DNA of 64,000 nucleotides from Neorhizobium tomejilense. GTDB taxonomy: Bacteria; Pseudomonadota; Alphaproteobacteria; Rhizobiales; Rhizobiaceae. Within the stretch, counting starts at the first letter, position 1, and each line of letters opens with the position of its first letter. A model generated the notes under the pieces. That model was not told where the DNA came from and ran no database searches. It saw nothing but the letters and a program-made list of their open reading frames with translations. This document shows positions 24,355-33,627 of this stretch, one piece after another. The stretch covers positions 1 through 64,000 of the forward strand of contig PVBG01000018.1 of NCBI GenBank assembly GCA_002968845.1. Reading direction: 5' to 3'. The position numbers were made by a program, and so were the translations under genes.

Positions 24355-27300
24355 ATGAAACGTGGAGCCTGGATCAGGTCCGGCCTGTGGACATACGCGC
24401 TGATCGGTCTTGCATTCGCGTTTGCCGCACCAGATGCGTTTGCCGCCGACAACATCCGTGAAATCAAACGCAAACTGTGGGTGCTGGGCGAACTCTCGGG
24501 CACCAACCTCGACGGGGAGGAGGACCGTGGCTACCGCGATAGCCTCGCGCGCTTCGCGTCGACCCGCAATCTGCGCGTAAGCAATGACGACGAGGCGGCA
24601 TCGCTACTTGACCGGGCCATCGATGAGAAGACGCGGCAGGTTGCCGGACCCTATGACGATCCCCTCCCGTTCGACCGACCATCCTTCTCTGGAGACTGGG
24701 TGAGGAAGCTGGTGGTCAACTCTGGAGACAATATCGTACTGGCGGGAAGCTGCTCGAACATTGCACGCTTCCGCCTTGACACCGGATTGCCGGCTAAAAG
24801 TTTCCCCGGAGCCCCGGGACTCAATTTCACCTACAGCAGCAGCATGGACGAGATCATTTGCCTTGCCGCCTGGGACGACAAGGCGCAGGGTCTGGTCGTC
24901 ATCGATGCCATCACGGGCATGCTTGAGGATTTCATCCTTCTGCCCGGAATGGACAGTTTCTCCTTGGGCCATCTCGAAGTCGACGGGACGGGCACAGCCG
25001 TCTGGGTCTTCGGGACGAACGGCTTGTGGGCGGTGGATCTCGTGACGCGCGAGGCCCGTCGGGTGGTTTCGAAGCTGCCGGACAACCTGCCTCAGAACAT
25101 CGCCGTTTCGGATGACGGATCACTAGTGGCGATCGAGTTCACCTACGGCATGAAATCCGGAAAGAAAGGCTTCCCGAAGGAGATACGGACATACGATGCG
25201 ACGACGGGGCGCCAGTTGTCCGCGGTTTTCGATGTGGAAGGTCTAACGCTTGCACCGCAAGGCGACCGTTATCTCGCCGAGAAGGAGGACGTCTACCAGG
25301 TTCTTGACGCCCGCACCGGCAAGCGGCTCTTTTCGAAGAAGTTCGAAGGTATTAATCCGGAAGAGGGAATGGTCTTCACGTCGGATGGTTCGGGTGTTCT
25401 CCTTGCCCATTATGACGACGAAGAAACCCGATCCATCCTGAGGTGGGACTTCGCGAGCGGCGGCGTCACCACGATCTCTCATATCGGGCAGACAGGGAAA
25501 CACGTTCGTTTCGATGAACAACGAGGCGAAGCCTACACGGTCGGTAGCGACGGCGTGTTCCGTTATCGCCTCCAGACCGGGGAAGCATTGACGCCGCCAA
25601 GAGCAGTCGACCGCATCGAATTCGTTGCGGCGGCCGTCAGCCCGGACGGCAAGACGGCCGTGGGAATAGGTCTGGACTCCGCCTATGTGCTCGATACGGA
25701 GAGTGGACAAGTCCGCCACCTGACGATCTCCGGCTGCACCATAGGAAGCTCTGTCGATCTTTCCAACAGCACATCGCCGGTTAGCTTTTCCAACAACCGG
25801 CGCCTCGCGCTCGGCTGCGAGGATGGATCCATCAAGGATATGGATATCGAGACCGGGGTGGTCTTCCCGGTCGGCAACTTCTCGGATGATGGCCCAGCTC
25901 ATCTAGTAACATCGCCCGACGGCTTCTACCTGGCCGCCATTTACTCGGATCATAGTGACGGCAAGAGCGAGTACACGCTAATCGTGGCTGAGCGCAGTAC
26001 CGGCCGCGTGATCCTGCGCAGGAAGACTGCCGAGAGGCTTTCCGGATTGGGCTTTGCCGATGCCGGCCGGCGCGTTCTCTACGGAGAAGGCCATTTCGCC
26101 GTCGTGATCGATATCGACTCCGGAAAGCGGGTGGCGGGCCAGGAGCTCAAGCTGGAAATGACCAAGTCCGGCCGGACCACACGCTGGTATTGGGGATCGG
26201 TCGGCTGGGTCATTCCCGATTCAGAAACGGGCGACGACACACTGTTCAGCGCCACGGGCACCGGAGGGCTCGTCTACAGCTATGCTCAGGGAAAGTTCTC
26301 GCTACGAGCAGGGAATCTCTGGGCCAGCAACGATTCGGTCGCAGGTTTTGCCAGGTGGGGGCGTGTAATAGCGCTCGCTGACCAGAAGCTGGTCACAGTG
26401 CAAGGGGCGGGTGGTCCGGCAATCGGCCGCCTGGGTGCGGACCAGTGGGCCTCACGGCACGCGCCGGTCGGCGGAGAGGTCCTTGCGCTTGGGGCACAGA
26501 ACAAGGGCCGCTTCGTTGTGGTTACCGACATCGGTGGGATACTCCTCTACGACCCGAAGAGGGCAGCTCCGATCATGACGACTGTGCTGAGCGAGAATGG
26601 AAACTGGCTGAGCCGCATCGACGGTGGCTATTTCGCCGGGACGAGGGGCGCGGCGGAAAACCTGTTTCTCGCGCCGAGCGTACATGAGACGATCACGGTC
26701 GACAGCCTTTTCGACACGCTGTACAGGCCCGATCTCGTGGTGAATGCGGCTTCAGGCGTTGCCCCGGACCGGCAGGCGGATCCGGGGGAAGGCATCAAAA
26801 CGCTCCTGAAGGACGGCCTGCCGCCTACCGTGGCCATTGTATCTCCATCAAACAACGGAACCGCGGACGATGAGCGCATTGTTGCCAAGGCAAACATCAT
26901 TCCGTCGACTGGCGGTGTGGGCCGTATCGAGTGGAGGGTCAACGGCATCGTTCGGGTGGCCCGCAACCTCACCTCAGGTGCCGCGGTACGCCAAGGGGGG
27001 CCTGTCGCTGTCGAGGACAGACTACTTCTGGAACCAGGAAATAACCTTGTCGAGCTGAGCGTATTCAATGCGGCGAATGGCATCGCATCGATCCCTGCAA
27101 CGATCAATGTGAACTGGGGCGATCCAGCCTCATCGGCGCCGCCGCGTCTTTTCGTGCTTGCTGTCGGCATCAATCGCTACTGGGACAGCAGGCTGAGCCT
27201 CAATTTCGCGACCGACGATGCCAGCGAGATCGTACGGGGCTTCAAGCTCGCAGGCGGCGACCTGTTCGACGACGTCAAGAGCTGGCTGATCACCAATGAG

Positions 27301-28110
27301 CAGGCGACACGGGAAGGGATAGGTCTCGCCTTCGATGATATCGCCAGGAGCATCCGCTCTACCGACGTCTTCGTCCTCTTCGTCGCCGGCCATGGCAAAA
27401 CACTGGATGGCCGGTACTTTTTCTTGCCTCACGATTTCAAATATTCCGGAGAAGCCTCCATCGCGGCGCAAGGCATCGGGCAGGATCACTGGCAGGCCTG
27501 GATGACGCGTGTCGCAACTCGCAAGTCACTGCTGATGTTCGACACCTGCGAGAGTGGAACGCTGACGCAAGAGCGCACCACGCGCGGCTTCGACCGGCTC
27601 GCCGCGCTGGACCGGCTAACGAGGGCGACCGGCCGTTCAATCCTTGCCGCTTCCAGTGACGACGGTCCTGCACTGGAAGGTTTCCAGGGGCACGGCATCT
27701 TCGCTTACAGCGTGCTTGAGGGGCTAGGCGTCGCAGACTCAAACCGCACTGGCCTGATCCAGGTGACGGCGCTCGCGTCTCATGTCGGCGCGCGGGTGCC
27801 GGACCTATCCTACGGCAAGTTCGGCATCCGGCAGGTCCCTCAGATGAAGCTGATCGGCGAGGACTTTGCCATCGGCAAGGCGGTGAGCGCCCTCTCGGCT
27901 GTAGCAGACGATTTCGTCCCGGCGCAGCCGACCCATGTGGTCGTTTCCCTCGCTCCCCTCACCGATGCTAAGGCATCTGCAACAGGCGAAACACTCGCGC
28001 CGGGCGCCCTGCTCCGGGTCGTCTTTGAAGCGGGCGGGCGCTCGGAAGTCGCCCGCGCCGGCAAGCGTATTGGCTTCGTCCCGACGACCAGCCTTGCTCC
28101 GATGCATTGA
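24355..28110 (+). CDS. Large exported protein with beta-propeller-like region and caspase-like domain
   Basis: This 1251-residue protein has a signal peptide ending near residue 30 (PDAFAAD). Residues 33-75 resemble a peptidoglycan-binding-like helical repeat (IREIKRKLWVLGEL, then RDSLARFA). From about 120 to 780 there are repeated WD40/quinoprotein-style blades (for example VAVSPDGKTAVGIG and LVTSPDGFYLAAIY). The caspase-like (C14) domain spans about 920-1170: LFVLAVGINRYWDSRL, His1013 in FVLFVAGHGK and Cys1065 in LLMFDTCESG, the His/Cys dyad. A short C-terminal domain follows. It is the last gene of the papain/OmpA operon. Export separates it from cytoplasmic defence caspases. Its role is unknown; cleavage in the envelope is inference. 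Confidence 0.87.
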   Translation: MKRGAWIRSGLWTYALIGLAFAFAAPDAFAADNIREIKRKLWVLGELSGTNLDGEEDRGYRDSLARFASTRNLRVSNDDEAASLLDRAIDEKTRQVAGPYDDPLPFDRPSFSGDWVRKLVVNSGDNIVLAGSCSNIARFRLDTGLPAKSFPGAPGLNFTYSSSMDEIICLAAWDDKAQGLVVIDAITGMLEDFILLPGMDSFSLGHLEVDGTGTAVWVFGTNGLWAVDLVTREARRVVSKLPDNLPQNIAVSDDGSLVAIEFTYGMKSGKKGFPKEIRTYDATTGRQLSAVFDVEGLTLAPQGDRYLAEKEDVYQVLDARTGKRLFSKKFEGINPEEGMVFTSDGSGVLLAHYDDEETRSILRWDFASGGVTTISHIGQTGKHVRFDEQRGEAYTVGSDGVFRYRLQTGEALTPPRAVDRIEFVAAAVSPDGKTAVGIGLDSAYVLDTESGQVRHLTISGCTIGSSVDLSNSTSPVSFSNNRRLALGCEDGSIKDMDIETGVVFPVGNFSDDGPAHLVTSPDGFYLAAIYSDHSDGKSEYTLIVAERSTGRVILRRKTAERLSGLGFADAGRRVLYGEGHFAVVIDIDSGKRVAGQELKLEMTKSGRTTRWYWGSVGWVIPDSETGDDTLFSATGTGGLVYSYAQGKFSLRAGNLWASNDSVAGFARWGRVIALADQKLVTVQGAGGPAIGRLGADQWASRHAPVGGEVLALGAQNKGRFVVVTDIGGILLYDPKRAAPIMTTVLSENGNWLSRIDGGYFAGTRGAAENLFLAPSVHETITVDSLFDTLYRPDLVVNAASGVAPDRQADPGEGIKTLLKDGLPPTVAIVSPSNNGTADDERIVAKANIIPSTGGVGRIEWRVNGIVRVARNLTSGAAVRQGGPVAVEDRLLLEPGNNLVELSVFNAANGIASIPATINVNWGDPASSAPPRLFVLAVGINRYWDSRLSLNFATDDASEIVRGFKLAGGDLFDDVKSWLITNEQATREGIGLAFDDIARSIRSTDVFVLFVAGHGKTLDGRYFFLPHDFKYSGEASIAAQGIGQDHWQAWMTRVATRKSLLMFDTCESGTLTQERTTRGFDRLAALDRLTRATGRSILAASSDDGPALEGFQGHGIFAYSVLEGLGVADSNRTGLIQVTALASHVGARVPDLSYGKFGIRQVPQMKLIGEDFAIGKAVSALSAVADDFVPAQPTHVVVSLAPLTDAKASATGETLAPGALLRVVFEAGGRSEVARAGKRIGFVPTTSLAPMH

Positions 28111-28617
28111 GCACGAGTGGCCGTACGCCTAAGGCCGCAAAGGCTTTGCGGTGCTGTCTGCGAACATGGCCGAGGCAATCCCTGTCAATGCCGACGAACT
28201 TGCACGGCATACGCCCGAGACGGCCGAGCGGGTGTTGCAGGCGTGCGCGATGATATCGCAGTTCAAGGCCGCCTATCCTCATCGCATTCTCAGTCGATCG
28301 GTCCATTGATCGGGACGAAGGGCAACGCGGATTTGGTTCATATAACCGGTTGGAAGCTGGCTGGGGAAAGTGGCTACGCTCCCGCATGCGGCACTCCGCG
28401 GAGGGGAGGTCGTGGGAAGGGATGGCACGTAGTTGAGAAGGTCAGCGAAATCCAGGCCCTCTTTGAAGGGCCTGATCCTGCTGTTGGCCGCGGGCGTGAA
28501 AGTCGGGGAGGGCTAACGTATTGCAGGCATGCGCCACGTCTGCGAGTTCGTTCCGCGAAGCGAATGTGCGGCGCGGCAAACACCTGAGGCAGGCCTAGCT
28601 AGACATCTCGCCGGAAA
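28111..28617. other. Intergenic stretch with one possible small ORF
   Basis: About 500 bp lie between the caspase-like gene and the 3' end of rpsU. The only frame with protein-like composition is 28166-28309 (+), 47 residues beginning MAEAIPVNADELARHTPE, with an upstream in-frame stop and no clear ribosome-binding site. No family is recognised. No terminator with a T-tract is apparent after 28110. Confidence 0.3.
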
Positions 28618-28872
28618 TCAACCGGCAGGTTTCGGACGGATGGCTGGCTTCGCCTTCTTCGGCGCAGTTATTCCAAGTTCGCGGTTCATCTTTTTCAACG
28701 CCACCTTGCGCGTCCGGCGGATGCCCTCCGCCTTTTCGCGGGCCCGCTTCACGGAAGGTTTTTCATAATGTTCCCGGAGGCGCATCTCCCGAAACACGCC
28801 CTCCTGCTGCAACTTCTTCTTCAGAAAGCGCAAAGCCTGATCAACATTGTTATCCCGCACCAGAACTTGCAA
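28618..28872 (-). CDS. rpsU: 30S ribosomal protein S21
   Basis: This is an 84-residue basic protein. It reads [20 protein letters not shown], then [17 protein letters not shown] and [17 protein letters not shown], the canonical bacterial S21 sequence, with the longer basic C-terminal tail typical of alphaproteobacteria. S21 joins the 30S subunit late and aids initiation. It stands alone between accessory modules; rhizobia often carry an additional rpsU copy, so this may not be the only one. Confidence 0.95.
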   Translation of the reverse strand: MQVLVRDNNVDQALRFLKKKLQQEGVFREMRLREHYEKPSVKRAREKAEGIRRTRKVALKKMNRELGITAPKKAKPAIRPKPAG

Positions 28873-29249
28873 GCCGAACCCCTATGTTATCGTCTGGACC
28901 ATTCATAGGCGGACGGCCGGTCTCTGCCAATATTGCAGCAAGGGAGGCAGGGATGACCATGCTAGTAGATGCCGCTAGAGTTATCCGTCATCGAGTCCCT
29001 GCGGACATACCGTTTGTCGCTTCGGTATCGATCAGTTCGCGTGTGGTGATGGCGAGACTCCTTCCTGGTTGATGCTTTCCATTAACGCACCCGACGTCCA
29101 AAAGATGCATGCGAATCAGCAGGCTAACCGGGACTCGCGAAACGGGCACGGCCGAACGGCTAAGTCCTTGAAAAATGATTCGTTTCGACTCGGAACAATT
29201 GCCCGCTCATTCGCTTGAATCGCCTAAGTTGCGTCAGGAGTTCAGCGTC
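28873..29249. other. Intergenic region between rpsU and ku, divergent
   Basis: About 377 bp hold the promoters of rpsU (leftward) and of the ku operon (rightward). A 62-residue frame on the plus strand (28884-29072) has no family signal. AGGAG at 29236-29240 is the ribosome-binding site supporting the Ku start at 29250. Nothing else is recognised. Confidence 0.4.
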
Positions 29250-30149
29250 ATGGTTGCCCCAAGGGCCAATTGGAAAGGCTTCATCAAGTTCGGAGAGGTG
29301 TCATGCCCAGTGGCGCTTTACACCGCGGCATCCTCCTCCGAGCGGATCGCGTTTAACACCCTCAATCGGAAGACCGGCAATCGGGTAAAGCGGGAGTTCG
29401 TCGATAGCGAAACCGGCGATCCCGTCGAACGCGATGATCAGGTCAAAGGTTACGAGATCGAAAACGGCCAATACATCGTTCTGGAACCCGATGAAGTCGC
29501 CGCCGCCGTACCCGAGAGCGACAAGACCCTGAAGATCGACGCGTTCATTCCCTGCAACGAAATCGACGACGTCTATTTCGGCAAGCCCTATTATCTTGCG
29601 CCGGACAGGATGGGCAAGGAGGCTTTCGTCCTTCTGCGCGACGGGATGAAGACGGCGAAGGTCGCCGCTATCGCTCGCACCGTCCTCTTTCGCCGGATGC
29701 GCACGGTCCTGATCCGCGCACATGGCAAGGGCCTGATCGCCTCGACGCTGAACTTCGACTACGAAGTCCGTTCATCCGAGAAAGCGTTCGAGGAGCTGCC
29801 TGACCTGAAGATCGAGGGCGAGATGCTCGATCTCGCCGAACATATCATCGGGAAGAAGAAGGGCAGTTTCGATGCCAGCACCTTCGACGACCGATATGAA
29901 GCCGCGGTCGCCGAATTGGTGAAGGCCAAGATCGAAGGCCGGTCGCTGCCGAAGAAGAAGGCGCCGGTCGCATCGAAACCGAGCGATCTGCTGCAGGCAC
30001 TGCGCGAAAGCGCGGGGGTCGGAGCCAAGGCCGAGCCGAAACGCACAGCCGCCAACGCCAACAAAGGCACCGGTCGCCAAAAGGTCGCCAAACCTGCCAG
30101 TGCAGCGAAATCGAAGGCCGCGACGACGCCAGCGCGCCGCGCAAGCTGA
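29250..30149 (+). CDS. ku: Ku protein, non-homologous end joining (first copy)
   Basis: This protein has 299 residues from the ATG of MVAPRANWKGFIKFGEVSC, chosen because AGGAG lies 9 bases upstream and the Ku core starts here; the longer frame from 29175 adds 25 atypical residues. The bacterial Ku bridge-barrel is visible: PVALYTAASSSERIAFNTL, VKGYEIENGQYIVLEPDE and KPYYLAPDRMGKEAF. A Lys/Ala-rich C-terminal tail after about residue 230 is the DNA-contacting extension. Ku rings bind double-strand ends and recruit LigD. It is followed 12 bp later by a second ku gene, an arrangement known in Sinorhizobium, where paired Ku proteins can form heterodimers. Confidence 0.95.
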   Translation: MVAPRANWKGFIKFGEVSCPVALYTAASSSERIAFNTLNRKTGNRVKREFVDSETGDPVERDDQVKGYEIENGQYIVLEPDEVAAAVPESDKTLKIDAFIPCNEIDDVYFGKPYYLAPDRMGKEAFVLLRDGMKTAKVAAIARTVLFRRMRTVLIRAHGKGLIASTLNFDYEVRSSEKAFEELPDLKIEGEMLDLAEHIIGKKKGSFDASTFDDRYEAAVAELVKAKIEGRSLPKKKAPVASKPSDLLQALRESAGVGAKAEPKRTAANANKGTGRQKVAKPASAAKSKAATTPARRAS

Positions 30150-30161
30150 TCGGAGGATATC

Positions 30162-30974
30162 ATGGCTGTCCGTCCCTACTGGAAAGGCTATCTCAAGCTG
30201 TCGCTGGTCACCTGCCCGGTGCAGATGATGCCCGCGACCTCCGAGAACGAGAAGGTTCGCTTCCACACGCTCAATCGCGAAACCCAGAACCGCGTCGTCA
30301 GTCACTATGTGGACTCGGTGACAGGGAAAGAAGTCAGGCAAGAGGACGAGGTCAAAGGCTATCAGCGCGGTGAGGACGAATACATCATTCTGGAAGATGA
30401 TGAGCTCGAAAATGTCGCATTGGATAGCAGCAAGACCATCGATATCTCCACCTTCACCCCGCGCGACACGATCGAGTGGGTCTGGCTCGACACCCCCTAT
30501 TATCTGTCACCGAACGATCCGGTCGGCCAGGAGGCGTTCTCGGTCATACGCGACGCAATGGAATCCCAGGACATGGTCGGCATTTCGCGGCTGGTTATTA
30601 CGCGGCGCGAGCGCGCCGTCATGTTGGAGCCACGCGGCAAGGGTATCGTTCTGTGGACTTTGCGCTATGGTGACGAGGTGCGGGATGAAGAGACCTATTT
30701 CGAGGGCATCGGTGATGAGACAGCAGATTCCGACATGCTGCCGCTGATCGAGCAACTGATCAAAAAGCAGACCCAGCACTGGAACCCGAAGATGGTCGTC
30801 GACCCGGTTCAGGACCGGCTCCTCGATATCATCGCAGCAAAGAAGAAGGCCCTGAAAAAGCCGTCAAAGGCCAAGGCCAAAACGCCGGCCTCAGCGCCCG
30901 CACCGAGCAACGTCATCAACATCATGGATGCCTTGAAGAAGTCGGTCGCAGCCGAAACCCGGACAAGCAAATGA
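30162..30974 (+). CDS. ku: Ku protein, non-homologous end joining (second copy)
   Basis: This is a 270-residue Ku. MAVRPYWKGYLKLSLVTCPV is followed by VRFHTLNRETQNRVVSHYVD, VKGYQRGEDEYIILEDDELE and PYYLSPNDPVGQEAF. Its length fits bacterial Ku, and its sequence differs clearly from the first copy, so the pair is old rather than a recent duplication. Lys/Ala-rich residues 215-245 form the basic tail, followed by NVINIMDALKKSV. The stop overlaps the ligase gene start by 4 bp, indicating coupled translation. Confidence 0.95.
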   Translation: MAVRPYWKGYLKLSLVTCPVQMMPATSENEKVRFHTLNRETQNRVVSHYVDSVTGKEVRQEDEVKGYQRGEDEYIILEDDELENVALDSSKTIDISTFTPRDTIEWVWLDTPYYLSPNDPVGQEAFSVIRDAMESQDMVGISRLVITRRERAVMLEPRGKGIVLWTLRYGDEVRDEETYFEGIGDETADSDMLPLIEQLIKKQTQHWNPKMVVDPVQDRLLDIIAAKKKALKKPSKAKAKTPASAPAPSNVINIMDALKKSVAAETRTSK

Positions 30975-32005
30975 GCAAACGCGCCAAGCCTCTGCTTCAA
31001 GACGAGGCGTTCACCGCCAAATCCAAGCCGAGGCGCAAGCGCGATCCGGCCCAACCCAACCTCCCATTCGACCCGATGCCCGATCGCGTTGAGCCATGCC
31101 TGGCTTTGCTGAAGACAGCTCCGCCTGTCGGGCCGGACTGGGCCTTCGAAATCAAATGGGACGGCTATCGACTCGCGATCCATATCGAGCCGAAGGGCGT
31201 GCGGATCATCACCCGTGGCGGCCATGACTGGACACACCGTTTTCCCGCGATTGCCGCGGCGGCCAAGAAACTCGGGGTCGGAACAGCGATCCTCGACGGG
31301 GAGGCTGTCGTTCTCAACGCTGAGGGCCAATCCGACTTCGGAGCGCTGCAGCGTTCGCTCGGCGGACGCGGCGGCAAACGATCCTCGACGGAGTCGATCC
31401 TGTTTGCCTTCGACCTTCTGTATTTCGACGGGCACGATCTGACGAAAACCGAGCTGTCTGTCCGGCGGCATCTTCTCGAAGATCTGCTGGAAGGCGCCGT
31501 CGGCGCCATTCAGCTTTCAGAGGAAATCGAAGGCGACGGAACAGGGTTGTTGGCCAACGCTTGTTCTCTTGGAATGGAAGGCATTATCGCCAAGCACCGC
31601 GACAGCCCGTACCGCTCCGGTCGGACCGGGGACTGGCTAAAGATCAAATGCGTCCAGAGCGATAGCTTCATGATCGTCGGCTACGAGCAATCCGCCGCTG
31701 CGCGCGGCGGTATCGGCAGCTTGCTGCTTGCTGGCCGTCGCGGCCATGACTGGGTCTATGTCGGCGCCGTGGGCACCGGCTTCAAGGAAAAGGATGCGAT
31801 CTATCTGAAGAAGACGCTGGATCAGCTGAAGACGAGGACGCCGGTCGTTCCGATCAAAGGCAAGAACTACGTGTTTGCGCAGCCGACGTTGATCGCGGAG
31901 ATCGAATTCCGCGGCTGGACGGACGACGGCAATCTGCGGCATGCATCTTACAAAGGCCTTCGGGAAATCCAGGACAATGCGGCGGTAGTCGAAATGAATG
32001 GCTGA
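30971..32005 (+). CDS. ATP-dependent DNA ligase, stand-alone (LigC/LigD ligase type)
   Basis: This is a 344-residue ligase with nucleotidyltransferase motif I around Lys62 (FEIKWDGYRLAI), motif III LDGEAVVLN, motif IIIa FAFDLLYFDG, motif IV MEGIIAKHRDSPY and motif V GDWLKIKC, then an OB-fold domain (GGIGSLLLAGRRGHDWVYVG). The first 35 residues are basic and disordered. It lacks the phosphoesterase and polymerase domains of LigD, which is encoded nearby on the other strand. It seals nicks at joined ends and probably works with the adjacent Ku pair as backup to LigD. Confidence 0.92.
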   Translation: MSKRAKPLLQDEAFTAKSKPRRKRDPAQPNLPFDPMPDRVEPCLALLKTAPPVGPDWAFEIKWDGYRLAIHIEPKGVRIITRGGHDWTHRFPAIAAAAKKLGVGTAILDGEAVVLNAEGQSDFGALQRSLGGRGGKRSSTESILFAFDLLYFDGHDLTKTELSVRRHLLEDLLEGAVGAIQLSEEIEGDGTGLLANACSLGMEGIIAKHRDSPYRSGRTGDWLKIKCVQSDSFMIVGYEQSAAARGGIGSLLLAGRRGHDWVYVGAVGTGFKEKDAIYLKKTLDQLKTRTPVVPIKGKNYVFAQPTLIAEIEFRGWTDDGNLRHASYKGLREIQDNAAVVEMNG

Positions 32006-32150
32006 CCGGATCGCTAAAGCGGGCAGGGCGCTCGACCCTTGCGAGGAGCGCCCTGCCACACCCGGACGATCGCGCAGACAGCCAAGCTGCTGCGCAGGCA
32101 ATCATCGAAGACGAGTGGTAGCAGTTAGATGATCGTCCGAGCCGGAGAAT

Positions 32151-32693
32151 TCAAGGGTCTGCTCGTGCCGAGCCTGATGGCGGCTCGACCTGTTCAAGTT
32201 CGAAGAAGTAGATCCGCTCGTCGCCTTCAATCACCATCGCCCCCATCATCCTGTGCTCGTCAATCCTGCGAAGGTGGTCTACGATCGGTTGCTCGTCATA
32301 GATGATCGCAGCGCTTGTCACTCCGTGAAACGACATCGTCTGCAGCGACGCAACCGGCCCTTTTGCCCGCAGCTCGCGCTGAAGGTACGAAAACAGGTTT
32401 TTCGCGGGACGTGTTCTTCCGGCCTTATGGAAGCGAAGCGCCAGACGCAGCGGGATCCTCGCGGGATCGATTGGTGTCAGCCTGTGCTGACCGGATCGAA
32501 ACAAGAGCGCGTCCGCGCGCAATTCCGATGTAAACCGTTTGCCGAACCAGCCGAGATTTTCCAACACGCCGTCGAACGGATGGCCGGACGGGATGCCGCG
32601 ACCCTGCCATAGCCCGATCATCTCGCTGGGCCTGATCGGCGGCAAGCTTAGAAACTTCTCAAGGGTTTTCTGCTGTTCGCTCAGAGGACGCAT
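32151..32693 (-). CDS. GXWXG/DUF4334 domain protein
   Basis: This 180-residue protein starts at MRPLSEQQKTLEKF. The N-terminal GXWXG motif appears as MIGLWQGRGIPSGHPFDGVL then GWFGKRF, and the C-terminal DUF4334 as MSFHGVTSAAIIYDEQPIVD and RRIDEHRMMGAMV, ending in YFFELEQ. The family is widespread in actinobacteria and rhizobia and has no proven function; its fold suggests small-ligand binding. The gene overlaps the HARP-like gene upstream by about 35 bp. Its place inside the end-joining cluster may be coincidental. Confidence 0.75.
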   Translation of the reverse strand: MRPLSEQQKTLEKFLSLPPIRPSEMIGLWQGRGIPSGHPFDGVLENLGWFGKRFTSELRADALLFRSGQHRLTPIDPARIPLRLALRFHKAGRTRPAKNLFSYLQRELRAKGPVASLQTMSFHGVTSAAIIYDEQPIVDHLRRIDEHRMMGAMVIEGDERIYFFELEQVEPPSGSARADP

Positions 32694-33612
32694 CCTTTTC
32701 CCTGCGCTCCCTCGTCCGCCTCCTGGATTTTGCGTCACGCCGCGCCGTTCGCAACTCATCCAGCGTCGGCAGCCACCAGCCGCGATCGAGTTCTTGTCGT
32801 CCCGGAGGTGTCCGCGCCGGCCAGGTGGTCACCAATTCTTCCAGCGAACCTGAACGCCACGACGCCCAGACATACTCCTCATCGCGATTTGCGGGGAAGT
32901 AGAACGTATCGACAGTCGCCGTATCTGCCAATTCGCCGTGCGTGCCAGTAAAGAAAAGGACTCCGACATGGGTGCTGACAGCGCGCTCCAGCGGCGGGCC
33001 ATCATTGGCCGGGACGGGATATCGTTTCCGTCGACGCTCCCTGGTCCGTGCCTTCGACGCCTCGTCTTCCTCTGTACCCTTGATTGCTTCACGCCGCGCC
33101 TTCCGCATCTCAGGCTCGTTGCGTTCGGCGGCCGTCTCAATTGCCGGCCACCGCCGGCGGAGTTCGTCCAACGACCGGTAAGGCACCGTCCACAGCCGTC
33201 GGTCGGCATCCCAGCGCGCGAATGGAATGTCCCGGATTTCGTTGACGATGGTGCGGGAATAGGGCGTCCGAATTTGAAGGGAAGAGGGCCCCGCGTCCAG
33301 ATACTGGCTTTCGATCGGATCGAATGCGAAGGCATCTCTGCCCTTCTCGTCGGCGAAGGCCTCGGCTTCCGCTTCCATCTCGGCGAGCCAGCGGCCGATA
33401 CGTCTCTGGGCGGTCCGTCCCGGCACGAACCAGGCATTGAGACGATCGCTCCATCGCGCGCGCGGAAACGCTTCGCGAAAGCGCTGCACCGTGATGCGAT
33501 CATGAGGCAGCTCTGTCGTCGCGCCAGCACGCGGCGTTGAGGGAGCATCGCTGTCCGGTTCCGGTTCCATCGTGCTGTAACGCGGAATTACGAATTCAGG
33601 TTCACTCGCCAT
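32659..33612 (-). CDS. HARP-like domain protein of unknown function in the NHEJ cluster
   Basis: This protein has about 317 residues from MASEPEFVIPRYS; ATG 33627 would add five. Two regions carry a repeated pattern, RFREAFPRARWSDRLNAWFV (about 43-62) and IRDIPFARWDADRRLWTVP (about 125-143). This is the 'position, arginine, aromatic' pattern of HARP/SMARCAL1 substrate-recognition domains. The C-terminal half is charged (RTRERRRKR) and contains EEYVWASWRSGSLEELVTTW. It lies 16 bp downstream of ligD on the same strand. Binding to branched or single-stranded DNA during repair is inferred; no ATPase motor is present. Confidence 0.6.
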   Translation of the reverse strand: MASEPEFVIPRYSTMEPEPDSDAPSTPRAGATTELPHDRITVQRFREAFPRARWSDRLNAWFVPGRTAQRRIGRWLAEMEAEAEAFADEKGRDAFAFDPIESQYLDAGPSSLQIRTPYSRTIVNEIRDIPFARWDADRRLWTVPYRSLDELRRRWPAIETAAERNEPEMRKARREAIKGTEEDEASKARTRERRRKRYPVPANDGPPLERAVSTHVGVLFFTGTHGELADTATVDTFYFPANRDEEYVWASWRSGSLEELVTTWPARTPPGRQELDRGWWLPTLDELRTARRDAKSRRRTRERREKDASSERTAENP

Positions 33613-33627
33613 GCTGCGGCCGATCAC

